A stretch of 7,361 nt of DNA from Bacteroidales bacterium (GCA_008933525.1 WBUV01000152.1:1-7361); one strand, 5' to 3'; positions 1 to 6,761 are shown, counted from the first letter of the stretch. Numbers and translations are program-made. Notes: generated by a model not told the origin, from the sequence alone.

Positions 1-150
1 GATTTAAACCAAAAATCATATAATTTATCGAAAATTATTAGTAAACTTGTACTTCCTATTAAAGAGGTATTTACAAGTTAAAACCGGAGTTACTGAGCTG
101 AATATCAAATTATTGTAAATATTGATAGTTTAATAAAAACTAAGTTTACC
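1..150. other. Non-coding leader upstream of the aminotransferase operon
   Basis: This AT-rich stretch has stops in all plus frames and no convincing gene. It contains no TTTG on the plus strand, so no full Bacteroidetes -7 box (TAnnTTTG) is present. The nearest match is TAAACTTG at 42-49, with one mismatch and no good -33 partner, so the operon promoter is either weak or lies before the window. An imperfect inverted repeat at 44-79 is listed separately. The start codon at 151 has no Shine-Dalgarno sequence, as is normal in this phylum. Confidence 0.6.
44..79. repeat. Imperfect inverted repeat (possible leader hairpin)
   Basis: AACTTGT at 44-50 is the exact reverse complement of ACAAGTT at 73-79. 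Inside it, positions 51-55 can pair with 64-68 (one G-U pair), leaving a four-base bulge at 69-72 and an eight-base loop at 56-63. No T-run follows on the plus strand, so it does not look like an intrinsic terminator. Role unknown; such a short AT-rich stem may arise by chance. Confidence 0.35.
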
Positions 151-1470
151 ATGAATAACACACCAATTCCATACGATATTGTTAAGGCTAAAATCGAAGA
201 ATCGAAACTTCCGAAGGTTGGAAAGGCATCAATTCGTGAAGTTGTTAGCCTAGTTAATAAAATTGAAGCGGCAAGCGGACAAAAGTTTATTAGAATGGAA
301 ATGGGTGTTCCAGGATTGGAACCTGCCGAAATTGGTATTAATGCTGAGATTGAAGCGCTTAAAAGAGGCGTTGCATCAAAGTACCCAATGATTGATGGTG
401 TTCCTGAACTCAAAAAGGAAATATCGCGCTTTGTAAAAAACTTCATCAATATTGATGTTGAGGAAAAATGCTGTATTCCTACCGTAGGTTCTATGCAAGG
501 CGGTATGGCATCGTTTCTTCTGACCAACCGTTGCAATGCACAAAAGGACACAGTTCTTTTCATCGACCCAGGCTTTCCCGTTCAAAAACAGCAACTACGT
601 GTGCTTGGAATGAACTACGAAACGTTTGATGTTTACAACTATCGTGGCGATAAATTGCGCGATAAACTAGAATCGTTCCTGAAAAAAGGAAATATATCCA
701 CGATACTATACTCAAATCCAAACAACCCTTCGTGGATTTGCTTCACCGATACCGAATTAAAAATTATTGGTGAACTAGCCACGGCATACGATGTAATTGT
801 TATTGAGGATCTGGCCTACTTTGCGATGGATTTCCGCAAGGATTTGTCCAAACCAGGCGTTCCTCCTTACCAGCCAACTGTAGCAAATTTTACCAAGAAT
901 TGGTTATTGCTAATTTCAAGTTCAAAAGCATTTTCGTATGCTGGACAACGAATTGGCTGTTTAGTAATAAGTAACGACCTTTACTCTCGTCGTTTCCCCG
1001 ATTTGAAACGCTTTTTTAGCTCCGATGAGTTTGGCTATGCAATGATATACGGTGCAGTTTACTCGCTTTCATCGGGCGTTTGCCACTCAGTACAGTACGG
1101 TTTAGCTGCTATGCTAAAATCGGCCAACGATGGCACTTTCAACTTTGTTGATGCGGTAAAAGAGTACGGCGAAAAGGCTAAAATAATGAAGAAACTATTT
1201 ACCGATAACGGATTTAGAATAGTTTACGATATGGATGAGGATAAACCTCTGGCCGATGGTTTCTACTTCACCATTTCGTACCCCGGTTTCACTGGCGAAG
1301 ATTTAATTGAAGAACTACTATACTACGGTGTAAGCGCAATATCGCTGGCCATTACGGGTAGTGAGCGTACTGAGGGCTTACGTGCTTGCGTATCGCAGGT
1401 AAGCAAAAACCAGTTCTCCGACTTAGAGTTTAGGTTAAAGAAATTCCACGAGAATCATCCAATTAAGTAA
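151..1470 (+). CDS. PLP-dependent aminotransferase, class I/II (fold type I)
   Basis: A 439-residue cytosolic enzyme expected to move an amino group between an amino acid and a 2-oxo acid using pyridoxal phosphate. The class I/II signature is clear: NPNNP at 189-193 (cofactor-binding Asn), Asp220 in VIED (pairs with the pyridine nitrogen), Tyr223, and SSSKAFSYAGQRIG at 256-269, where Lys259 should form the Schiff base and Arg267 bind the phosphate. Arg411 in LRACVSQ fits the substrate-carboxylate Arg. The N-terminal part (ASIREV, then RMEMGVPGL at 48-56) resembles a Bacteroidales aminotransferase subgroup that I recognise by eye. It starts an operon with a ferredoxin and a 2-oxoacid:ferredoxin oxidoreductase, which suggests that it produces or consumes that enzyme's 2-oxo acid. 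Branched-chain amino acids are plausible substrates, but the sequence does not prove this. The length is normal and all key residues are intact. Confidence 0.93.
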   Translation: MNNTPIPYDIVKAKIEESKLPKVGKASIREVVSLVNKIEAASGQKFIRMEMGVPGLEPAEIGINAEIEALKRGVASKYPMIDGVPELKKEISRFVKNFINIDVEEKCCIPTVGSMQGGMASFLLTNRCNAQKDTVLFIDPGFPVQKQQLRVLGMNYETFDVYNYRGDKLRDKLESFLKKGNISTILYSNPNNPSWICFTDTELKIIGELATAYDVIVIEDLAYFAMDFRKDLSKPGVPPYQPTVANFTKNWLLLISSSKAFSYAGQRIGCLVISNDLYSRRFPDLKRFFSSDEFGYAMIYGAVYSLSSGVCHSVQYGLAAMLKSANDGTFNFVDAVKEYGEKAKIMKKLFTDNGFRIVYDMDEDKPLADGFYFTISYPGFTGEDLIEELLYYGVSAISLAITGSERTEGLRACVSQVSKNQFSDLEFRLKKFHENHPIK

Positions 1471-1517
1471 ATCAAAGCAATCAAAATAAACTAATCATTT
1501 TTTTAAACATAAATATT

Positions 1518-1754
1518 ATGGCAAAAGTAAGAGGAGCAATTGTAGTTGACATAGAAAAATGCAAAGGTTGCGGTCTTTGCGTTGTTGCTTGTCCCTCAAA
1601 AGTAATTGATCTGGCTAAAGAGGTGAATGGCAAAGGTTACAACTACGCCTATATGTCGAACCCTGAGGCTTGTATTGGTTGTGCAAACTGCGCGATAGTT
1701 TGTCCCGATACAGTTATTTCGGTTTACAAAGTGAAAACTGAGGCTAACGCCTAA
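1518..1754 (+). CDS. 4Fe-4S dicluster ferredoxin, delta subunit of 2-oxoacid:ferredoxin oxidoreductase (VorC/KorD-like)
   Basis: A 78-residue bacterial-type ferredoxin with two complete CxxCxxCxxxCP motifs: Cys15, 18, 21, 25 and Cys52, 55, 58, 62. As in other 2[4Fe-4S] ferredoxins, the fourth Cys of each motif should ligate the other motif's cluster. The inserted segment between the motifs (about residues 31-50) and the short charged N-terminus are typical of the electron-transfer subunit fixed to POR/VOR/KOR enzymes rather than of a free ferredoxin. It lies 47 bases after the aminotransferase and 40 bases before the alpha subunit, in the same operon, so it probably carries electrons between the catalytic core and a soluble ferredoxin pool. 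No Shine-Dalgarno sequence is seen; the ATG follows an A/T-rich spacer. A free ferredoxin is possible but less likely given the setting. Confidence 0.92.
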   Translation: MAKVRGAIVVDIEKCKGCGLCVVACPSKVIDLAKEVNGKGYNYAYMSNPEACIGCANCAIVCPDTVISVYKVKTEANA

Positions 1755-1761
1755 CACGATG

Positions 1762-1786
1762 AATTAAATATTTGAAAATATTAATT
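1762..1786. repeat. A/T-only hairpin in the ferredoxin-alpha subunit spacer
   Basis: Positions 1762-1773 (AATTAAATATTT) pair with 1776-1786 (AAATATTAATT) apart from one bulged A, giving about ten A-T pairs around a TGAA-type loop. It ends eight bases before the ATG at 1795, so in the mRNA it sits directly in front of the alpha-subunit start. There is no T-run after it, so it is not a normal terminator. It could affect processing or initiation, or be chance in AT-rich DNA. Confidence 0.4.
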
Positions 1787-1794
1787 ACAAAACA

Positions 1795-2880
1795 ATGGCA
1801 GAACTTAAATTAATGAAGGGTAATGAAGCTATAGCCGAAGCCGCAATTCGTTGTGGATGCGATGGTTATTTTGGCTACCCCATTACCCCTCAATCCGAAG
1901 TAATGGAAACCCTTATGGCTCGCAAGCCTTGGGAGGAAACTGGAATGGTTGTTCTACAAGCGGAGAGTGAAGTGGCCGCTATTAATATGGTTTACGGTGG
2001 TGCTGGTTGCGGTAAAAAAGTAATGACATCATCGTCGAGCCCAGGTGTTAGTTTAAAGCAAGAAGGTATTACCTACATTGCTGGTGCTGAACTACCTTGC
2101 TTGGTTGTTAACGTGGTTCGTGGAGGCCCCGGTTTGGGAACTATCCAACCTGCACAAAGTGACTATTTCCAAGCAACAAAAGGCGGAGGACACGGCGATT
2201 ATAGATTAATCGTACTTGCTCCTGCATCAGTACAAGAAATGTACGATTTTGTAGACTTAGGTTTTGAACTTGCGTTCAAGTACAGAAATCCTGTTCAAAT
2301 TCAATCCGACGGTGTTATTGGCCAGATGATGGAAAAGGTAACCGTAGGTGAATTCAAACCAAGACTAACCGACGAGGAAGTTGTTAAACGTTACGGAAGT
2401 TGGGCTACCACTGGTAAAACAGCAAACCGTGATCGTAACATTATTACTTCTCTTGACCTTGATGCTTACCGTCAAGAGCAATTCAACCTTAAACTTCAAA
2501 GGAAATACAAGGAGATTGAGGAGAAAGAGGTTCGCTTTGAGAAAATTGCTTGCGAAGATGCAGATTACTTGCTTGTTGCTTACGGTTCATCGAGCCGTAT
2601 TTGCCAAAAAGCAATTGAAATTGCCCGCGAAAAAGGTATCAAAGTTGGATTACTACGCCCTATTACACTTTTCCCTTACCCAACCAAAGCAATACAGGCT
2701 ATGCTTGGTCAAGTAAAAGGTATTCTTGCTGTTGAAATGAGCGCTGGCCAAATGGTTGAGGATGTTCGTTTAGCGGTTGAGGGTAAAGTAAAAGTTCAAC
2801 ACTACGGACGTATGGGTGGCGTTATTCCTACTCCTAACGAGATTGTTAAGGCATTAGAAGAACAAATAATTAACGGCTAA
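1795..2880 (+). CDS. vorB: 2-oxoacid:ferredoxin oxidoreductase alpha subunit (3-methyl-2-oxobutanoate dehydrogenase subunit VorB / KorA-like)
   Basis: A 361-residue alpha subunit of a CoA-dependent 2-oxoacid:ferredoxin oxidoreductase, which converts a 2-oxo acid plus CoA to acyl-CoA, CO2 and reduced ferredoxin. The N-terminal pyrimidine-binding domain (about 1-185) has YPITPQSE at 28-35, QAESEVAA at 55-62, SSSSPGVSL at 79-87 and RGGPGLGT at 109-116. Thr31, Glu59 and Arg109 line up by motif with the active-site Thr, Glu and Arg known from pyruvate:ferredoxin oxidoreductase. The C-terminal domain II (about 255-360) has VAYGSSSRICQKAIE and GLLRPITLFPYP. The length fits stand-alone VorB/KorA subunits, not the gamma-alpha fusions. 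Family resemblance and the adjacent aminotransferase favour branched-chain 2-oxo acids (3-methyl-2-oxobutanoate), but 2-oxoglutarate or aryl-pyruvates cannot be excluded. The beta subunit starts five bases after the stop. Confidence 0.9.
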   Translation: MAELKLMKGNEAIAEAAIRCGCDGYFGYPITPQSEVMETLMARKPWEETGMVVLQAESEVAAINMVYGGAGCGKKVMTSSSSPGVSLKQEGITYIAGAELPCLVVNVVRGGPGLGTIQPAQSDYFQATKGGGHGDYRLIVLAPASVQEMYDFVDLGFELAFKYRNPVQIQSDGVIGQMMEKVTVGEFKPRLTDEEVVKRYGSWATTGKTANRDRNIITSLDLDAYRQEQFNLKLQRKYKEIEEKEVRFEKIACEDADYLLVAYGSSSRICQKAIEIAREKGIKVGLLRPITLFPYPTKAIQAMLGQVKGILAVEMSAGQMVEDVRLAVEGKVKVQHYGRMGGVIPTPNEIVKALEEQIING

Positions 2881-2885
2881 GCACA

Positions 2886-3647
2886 ATGGATATCAAAGAT
2901 ATAATTAAAGAGGAAAACCTTGTTTACTCCAAAACGAAGGTTTTAACCGATAACGTTATGCACTACTGCCCTGGCTGTACCCACGGTGTTGTGCACAAGA
3001 TTCTTGCAGAGGTTATTGACGAGCTAAATATTCAGGAAAAAACCATTGGTGTTACTCCTGTAGGTTGTGCAGTACTTGCATACAACTATTTACACATCGA
3101 CTGGCAAGAGGCTGCTCACGGTAGAGCTCCTGCTGTTGCTACAGCAATTAACCGCTTATACCCTGAGAAGTATGTTTTCACATATCAGGGCGATGGTGAC
3201 TTAGCATCTATTGGTGCTGCTGAGATTATCCACGCTTGCAACCGTGGTGAGAAAATGTTGGTTATTTTCATCAATAACGGTATTTACGGCATGACTGGTG
3301 GTCAAATGGCTCCAACAACCCTTGAAGGAATGCCTACATCAACCTCTCCTTACGGACGCGATGTGAAAATGACTGGCCAACCTCTAAAAATTACCGAGCT
3401 AATTGCTCAACTACCTGGCACTTGCTATGTTACTCGCCAAGCAGCACACACTCCTGCAGCAGTTCGTAAACTGAAAAAAGCTATTACAAAAGCTTTTGAC
3501 AATACTGGTAAGAAAAAAGGAACTTCGTTCATTGAGGTTGTTTCGACCTGTAACTCTGGTTGGAAACTATCTCCAGTTAAATCGAACGAGTGGATGGTAG
3601 AACACATGTTCCCATACTACCCACTTGGCGATATGAAAGATGAATAG
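2886..3647 (+). CDS. 2-oxoacid:ferredoxin oxidoreductase beta subunit, thiamine pyrophosphate-binding (VorA/KorB-like)
   Basis: A 253-residue catalytic subunit that binds thiamine diphosphate and the proximal [4Fe-4S] cluster. The TPP motif runs from GDGD at 102-105 to NN at 130-131, followed by GIYGMTGGQMAPTT (132-145), the usual signature in POR/KOR beta subunits. HGRAPAVATA at 79-88 is the conserved segment before it. Cys28 and Cys31 (CPGC), Cys61 (VGC) and Cys222 (STCNSGW) match the four cluster ligands known in the beta subunit of structurally solved two-subunit enzymes, so it should carry its own cluster besides those on the ferredoxin subunit. The usual proline after the last ligand (CP) is Asn here, a small departure. 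The gene follows alpha by five bases, which suggests coupled synthesis. In Methanothermobacter the matching VorA chain carries the gamma domain fused on; here gamma is a separate gene. Confidence 0.92.
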   Translation: MDIKDIIKEENLVYSKTKVLTDNVMHYCPGCTHGVVHKILAEVIDELNIQEKTIGVTPVGCAVLAYNYLHIDWQEAAHGRAPAVATAINRLYPEKYVFTYQGDGDLASIGAAEIIHACNRGEKMLVIFINNGIYGMTGGQMAPTTLEGMPTSTSPYGRDVKMTGQPLKITELIAQLPGTCYVTRQAAHTPAAVRKLKKAITKAFDNTGKKKGTSFIEVVSTCNSGWKLSPVKSNEWMVEHMFPYYPLGDMKDE

Positions 3648-3677
3648 GATTATTAACTATTAAAATCCAAAAAGAAA

Positions 3678-4217
3678 ATGACAGAAGAAATCATTATAGC
3701 CGGATTTGGTGGCCAAGGAGTACTTTCGATGGGTAAAATCCTTGCATACTCAGGAATTATGCAGGGTCAAGAGGTTGCTTGGATGCCATCATATGGTCCA
3801 GAAATGCGCGGTGGTACTGCAAACGTTACCGTTATTATTAGCGATTCACGTATCAGTTCACCAATCCTTCAGGAATTCGACACAGCCATTATCCTTAACC
3901 AACAATCGATGGATAAGTTCGAGAAAATGGTTAAACCAGGTGGTACGTTAATTTACGACCCCAATGGTATTACACGCCATCCAGAACGTAAGGATATCAA
4001 AATTTGCAAGATTGAAGCTGCCGAAGAGGCTGCCAGATTGAAAAGCGCAAAAACTTTCAATATGATTGTACTTGGTGCTTTCCTAAAGGTTAAGCCTATT
4101 GTTAAGTTGGAGAACGTTATTAAAGGATTAGAGAAATCGCTTCCTTCGCGTCACCACCACTTAATTCCAATGAACCAAGAGGCAATTCAAAAAGGAATGG
4201 ACATTGTTAAGCTGTAA
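3678..4217 (+). CDS. 2-oxoacid:ferredoxin oxidoreductase gamma subunit (VorC/KorC/PorC domain)
   Basis: A 179-residue gamma domain protein, the POR_N-associated catalytic-domain subunit that helps to form the CoA-binding side of the active site in four-subunit oxidoreductases. Diagnostic features are GFGGQGVLSMGK at 9-20, SYGPEMRGGTANV at 38-50 and the later FNMIVLGAFL at 127-136. The normal length of this subunit is about 180 residues, so it is complete. It is the last gene of the plus-strand operon, 30 bases after beta, and is followed 19 bases later by a strong terminator hairpin. Together with the ferredoxin, alpha and beta genes it makes a full four-subunit enzyme in the order delta-alpha-beta-gamma. 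It has no cofactor of its own that the sequence shows, and it would have no expected function without the other subunits. Confidence 0.92.
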   Translation: MTEEIIIAGFGGQGVLSMGKILAYSGIMQGQEVAWMPSYGPEMRGGTANVTVIISDSRISSPILQEFDTAIILNQQSMDKFEKMVKPGGTLIYDPNGITRHPERKDIKICKIEAAEEAARLKSAKTFNMIVLGAFLKVKPIVKLENVIKGLEKSLPSRHHHLIPMNQEAIQKGMDIVKL

Positions 4218-4236
4218 GCACAAAATCTGATTATAC

Positions 4237-4260
4237 AAAAAGCCCCTCACGGGGCTTTTT
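4237..4260. terminator. Bidirectional intrinsic terminator between convergent operons
   Basis: A perfect ten-base-pair stem: AAAAAGCCCC at 4237-4246 pairs with GGGGCTTTTT at 4251-4260 around a TCAC loop. The G-C core is flanked by A-runs on one side and T-runs on the other, so it can stop transcription on both strands. It lies 19 bases after the gamma-subunit stop on the plus strand and only two bases after the TPR-gene stop on the minus strand. Confidence 0.92.
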
Positions 4261-4262
4261 TA

Positions 4263-4529
4263 TTAGTGATTGAACAAGTTCGGGTCTTTAAAAGAATATA
4301 TACGCGTTGATATTTCAATCATAACAGCTGCCTCCTCGTGCTTTGGGTCAATAGCCACAGCCTTGTTAAAACAACTCAACGCTTCCTTCATATCGCCTTT
4401 GCGTGAATAGACTTTTCCTTTAAGATACCAAGTCTCAGCTTCGCTCTCAGGCAACTTAATCACAAAATCAAAAGCCTTATCGATTTCCTGATTCTCAATC
4501 AAACTCGACACAATTTCCCTATTACCCAT
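4263..4529 (-). CDS. Small tetratricopeptide repeat protein
   Basis: An 88-residue protein with one well-formed TPR at residues 31-62: Trp34, Gly38, Tyr41, Gly45, Ala50, Phe54, Ala57 and Pro62 occupy the consensus positions. Residues 5-28 look like a worn helix pair ahead of it, and a short tail (YSFKDPNLFNH) follows. TPR units bind other proteins, but the partner is not known and no catalytic role can be proposed. I chose the ATG at 4529 because the open frame before it lies entirely inside nadD and is not TPR-like. This start overlaps the nadD stop by eight bases (ATGGGTAA), implying translational coupling. No signal peptide is seen, so it is probably cytosolic. Similar small TPR proteins after nadD are familiar to me from Bacteroidales, but that is recollection and has not been tested. 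Confidence 0.82.
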   Translation of the reverse strand: MGNREIVSSLIENQEIDKAFDFVIKLPESEAETWYLKGKVYSRKGDMKEALSCFNKAVAIDPKHEEAAVMIEISTRIYSFKDPNLFNH

Positions 4530-5124
4530 GACAAACCGTTGATTTCTTATACCCGTAAAGATGATTTCTGGAAATATAATCCCAAACATCGTCGGGCACA
4601 TAACCTGAAACATTCTGACCTACATCAATTAATTCCCTTATCTTAGTCGATGAAATTCCTAGAATTGGTGCATCTATCAATGTAAACTTCGCGGACGGGA
4701 ATTTCATTAAATAAGCAGTACCCTCTCTTGGATAAACATAAATATTCCAGCTATTAATTAGTGTTTCGTAATCTTTCCACTGATTTAGTGTTTTAACAGA
4801 ATCGGATCCCATTAAAACAACAAACTCGTCACTAGGATAGAGTTTCGCTAACTCTTTTAAAGTATCAACTGTATAGGATGGACGGGGCATTCCATACTCC
4901 ACATTGCAAACTTTCAACCTTTTATTATTCTCGGGCAAAGCCATCTGAAGCATATTTAACCTATGCTCATCCGACGCAAGAATATCTTTATCCTTCAAGG
5001 GATTCTGCGGACTAATTACGAACCAAACTTCATCAAGATTTGTGAACTCAGTTATATACTCCGCTATAACGAGATGACCCGTATGTATTGGATTGAACGA
5101 ACCAAAAAACAATCCTATTCGCAT
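4522..5124 (-). CDS. nadD: Nicotinate-nucleotide adenylyltransferase
   Basis: A 200-residue enzyme that joins nicotinate mononucleotide to the AMP part of ATP, giving deamido-NAD, the penultimate step of NAD synthesis, in the cytosol. The nucleotidyltransferase signature is complete: GSFNPIHTGH at 8-17, with His14 and His17 forming the HxGH motif, and ISSTKIR at 157-163, the second ATP-binding motif. The segment LMGSDSVKTLNQWKDYE (104-120) and RPSYTVDTL (81-89) are typical of NadD and distinguish it from the related CoaD. The ATG lies three bases after the gmk stop, and the 3' end overlaps the start of the TPR gene by eight bases, so it is embedded in the yicC-gmk-nadD-TPR operon. The length is normal and it is intact. 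Confidence 0.95.
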   Translation of the reverse strand: MRIGLFFGSFNPIHTGHLVIAEYITEFTNLDEVWFVISPQNPLKDKDILASDEHRLNMLQMALPENNKRLKVCNVEYGMPRPSYTVDTLKELAKLYPSDEFVVLMGSDSVKTLNQWKDYETLINSWNIYVYPREGTAYLMKFPSAKFTLIDAPILGISSTKIRELIDVGQNVSGYVPDDVWDYISRNHLYGYKKSTVCHG

Positions 5125-5127
5125 AAG

Positions 5128-5694
5128 CTATAAATTTATAAATGATTCAACTGCCTTTTCGGCCTCATAAAAAGCAGTCTCAACCTGCTTGTTTACGATA
5201 ATTACATCGAATTGGTTTGCATATTCCATCTCCTCTTTTGCTTTACCAACTCTAACCTCTATAGAATTAACTGTTTCCGTACCGCGTTTTTCTAAACGAG
5301 AACGTAACTCATCAATTGATGGTGGCATTACAAAGACAGCCAAAGAATTGCTAGGGAATTTTTTCTTAAGATTGATCCCTCCTTTTACATCGACATCGAA
5401 CATAACATGATGTCCCTTCGCCCAAATACGATGCACCTCTGACCAAAGCGTTCCGTAGTAAGACCCAGGGTAAACCTCTTCCCACTCCACAAATTCATTA
5501 TTAGCTATACGCTTTCGGAAATCATCGACCGAAAGAAAATGATAGTCAACACCATTAATCTCTCCATTGCGAGGAGCTCGACTACACGCTGACACAGAGA
5601 ATTCAAGCGTTTTATGCTTTGAAAGCAAATGTTTTACAATAGTGGTTTTACCTGCACCCGACGGCGCTGAAAATATGAGTAGTTTACCTTCCAT
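5128..5694 (-). CDS. gmk: Guanylate kinase
   Basis: A 188-residue cytosolic kinase that phosphorylates GMP to GDP with ATP, needed for nucleotide supply and GMP recycling. From its start, the P-loop SAPSGAGKTT is at 9-18 (Lys16, Thr17); the usual first Gly is Ala. The GMP-binding segment SVSACSRAPRNGE with GVDYHF (33-53), then VEWEEVYPGSYYGT (69-82) and FDVDVKGG (99-106), follow in family order. The longest frame begins with a TTG at 5700, but the ATG two codons later at 5694 gives MEGKLLIFSAPSG, like other family members, so I use it. It lies 127 bases after yicC, a gap with no gene and no full TAnnTTTG box (TATTATTG at 5718-5711 has one mismatch). A secondary promoter there cannot be excluded. 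The nadD start follows three bases after its stop. Confidence 0.95.
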   Translation of the reverse strand: MEGKLLIFSAPSGAGKTTIVKHLLSKHKTLEFSVSACSRAPRNGEINGVDYHFLSVDDFRKRIANNEFVEWEEVYPGSYYGTLWSEVHRIWAKGHHVMFDVDVKGGINLKKKFPSNSLAVFVMPPSIDELRSRLEKRGTETVNSIEVRVGKAKEEMEYANQFDVIIVNKQVETAFYEAEKAVESFINL

Positions 5695-5821
5695 AATCAA
5701 TTGAATATGGCAATAATAAGAATTCTTTTTTGTTTAAGTAAATATGTATGGACTTTTTTGTAAATGAAGTGTCAGCTATCGGAATACTTTCATTGACCGG
5801 ATTCCTAATTCTCTCCTCTAA

Positions 5822-6700
5822 CTATAAAATATTCAACGATTGCTCCTTAATCTTCTCCAACTCATCCTTCATCATCACAACCAACTTCTGAATATCAGCA
5901 TTGTTGGCTTTAGAACCGAGAGTATTAATTTCGCGACCCATTTCTTGGGCGATAAAGCCCAACTTTCGGCCAACTGGCTCGTCGAGTTTTACTGTATCGA
6001 TAAAGTATTTGCAGTGGTTACGTAAACGAACTTTCTCCTCTGTAACATCAAGTTTTTCAAGGTAGTAAATTACCTCTTGCTCGAACCTGTCCGAATCGAG
6101 TTTAACATCCTTTGATATTCCATTAAGGTTGTCAATCAGCCTGCTTCGAACATCGTTAATGCGTTGTTTTTCGAAAGGCTCAACCTTCTCCAATAAACTC
6201 AGAATCAAATCAACTCGCATAAGGATATCTTTCTCCAAAACATCGCCCTCCTGCGATCTAAACTTGATAATTTGCTCAAGAACCTTACTGGTTGCAGCCT
6301 TTACAGCATTCCATTCTGCATCGGTTGTTTCATCCTTCTGAACCTTCAACACATCGGGCAGGCGAAGGATAGTTTGAAGAATTGGCTCTCCATTAATGTT
6401 GATATTGTGCTTATCGGATATTTGGGTAAGCTGATTATAGTACGATGCGAAAACCTCACCATTAATTGGTACCGCCGTTGAATCGACTGAATCCTCGTAG
6501 GTAATCTGAAAATCGACCTTACCACGCACCAACTGTTGCGAAATCAACGAACGGATTTCCATCTCAATCTCGCGGTATATTTGTGGTAGACGCACATTCA
6601 AATCAAGTTGCTTACTATTCAAAGAGCGTATCTCAGCAATAATTTTTTTTGAACCAAATTCCACTTCGGCCTTGCCGTAACCTGTCATCGAAATCAACAT
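5822..6700 (-). CDS. yicC: YicC/YloC family endoribonuclease
   Basis: A 292-residue protein of the YicC family, whose Escherichia coli member is an endoribonuclease implicated in small-RNA turnover. The N-terminal YicC_N part starts with MLISMTGYGKAEV and has EIRSLNSKQLD (23-33), RLP at 37-39 and RGKVDF at 59-64. A middle FRSQEGDVLEKDI (147-159) precedes the C-terminal DUF1732 part with LDVTEEKVRL (217-226), VGRKLGFIAQEM (243-254) and INTLGSKANN (258-267). An in-frame ATG at 6733 would add eleven residues, but it lies upstream of the promoter's expected transcription start and has no family counterpart, whereas 6700 gives the canonical N-terminus. It is the first gene of the operon that carries gmk and nadD, consistent with the common yicC-gmk linkage. 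All usual conserved blocks are present. Confidence 0.93.
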   Translation of the reverse strand: MLISMTGYGKAEVEFGSKKIIAEIRSLNSKQLDLNVRLPQIYREIEMEIRSLISQQLVRGKVDFQITYEDSVDSTAVPINGEVFASYYNQLTQISDKHNININGEPILQTILRLPDVLKVQKDETTDAEWNAVKAATSKVLEQIIKFRSQEGDVLEKDILMRVDLILSLLEKVEPFEKQRINDVRSRLIDNLNGISKDVKLDSDRFEQEVIYYLEKLDVTEEKVRLRNHCKYFIDTVKLDEPVGRKLGFIAQEMGREINTLGSKANNADIQKLVVMMKDELEKIKEQSLNIL

Positions 6701-6721
6701 AAATGAGCTTTTAAATTTGAG

Positions 6722-6754
6722 CAAAGTTAGCATAAAATTAGAGAATGAGTCAAA
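6722..6754 (-). promoter_or_regulatory. Bacteroidetes-type promoter for yicC-gmk-nadD-TPR
   Basis: On the minus strand, TAACTTTG (6729-6722) matches the -7 consensus TAnnTTTG exactly, and TTTG (6754-6751) serves as the -33 element with 21 bases between them, within the usual range. Transcription should begin near 6716, giving a leader of roughly 15 bases before the ATG at 6700. This excludes the in-frame ATG at 6733 as the start of yicC when this promoter is used. Confidence 0.75.
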
Positions 6755-6761
6755 TTGAGAG

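Noticed and set aside
141..148. TAAGTTTA as a -7 box for the aminotransferase operon
   Set aside because: It has one mismatch and ends two bases before the start codon, leaving no room for a normal leader.
105..563. A long minus-strand open frame opposite the aminotransferase start
   Set aside because: The plus-strand aminotransferase has complete catalytic motifs over the same DNA; the opposite frame has no recognisable motif.
4530..4613. N-terminal extension of the TPR protein
   Set aside because: The 28 extra codons lie wholly within nadD in another frame and do not look like TPR sequence. The ATG at 4529, overlapping the nadD stop, is the better start.
5695..5700. TTG start for guanylate kinase two codons upstream
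   Set aside because: The ATG at 5694 gives the usual family N-terminus, so a non-standard start is not needed.
5695..5821. A terminator or second promoter between yicC and gmk
   Set aside because: Only a weak GGAAT/ATTCC pairing with a 15-base loop (5781-5805) and a one-mismatch -7 box were found; neither is convincing.
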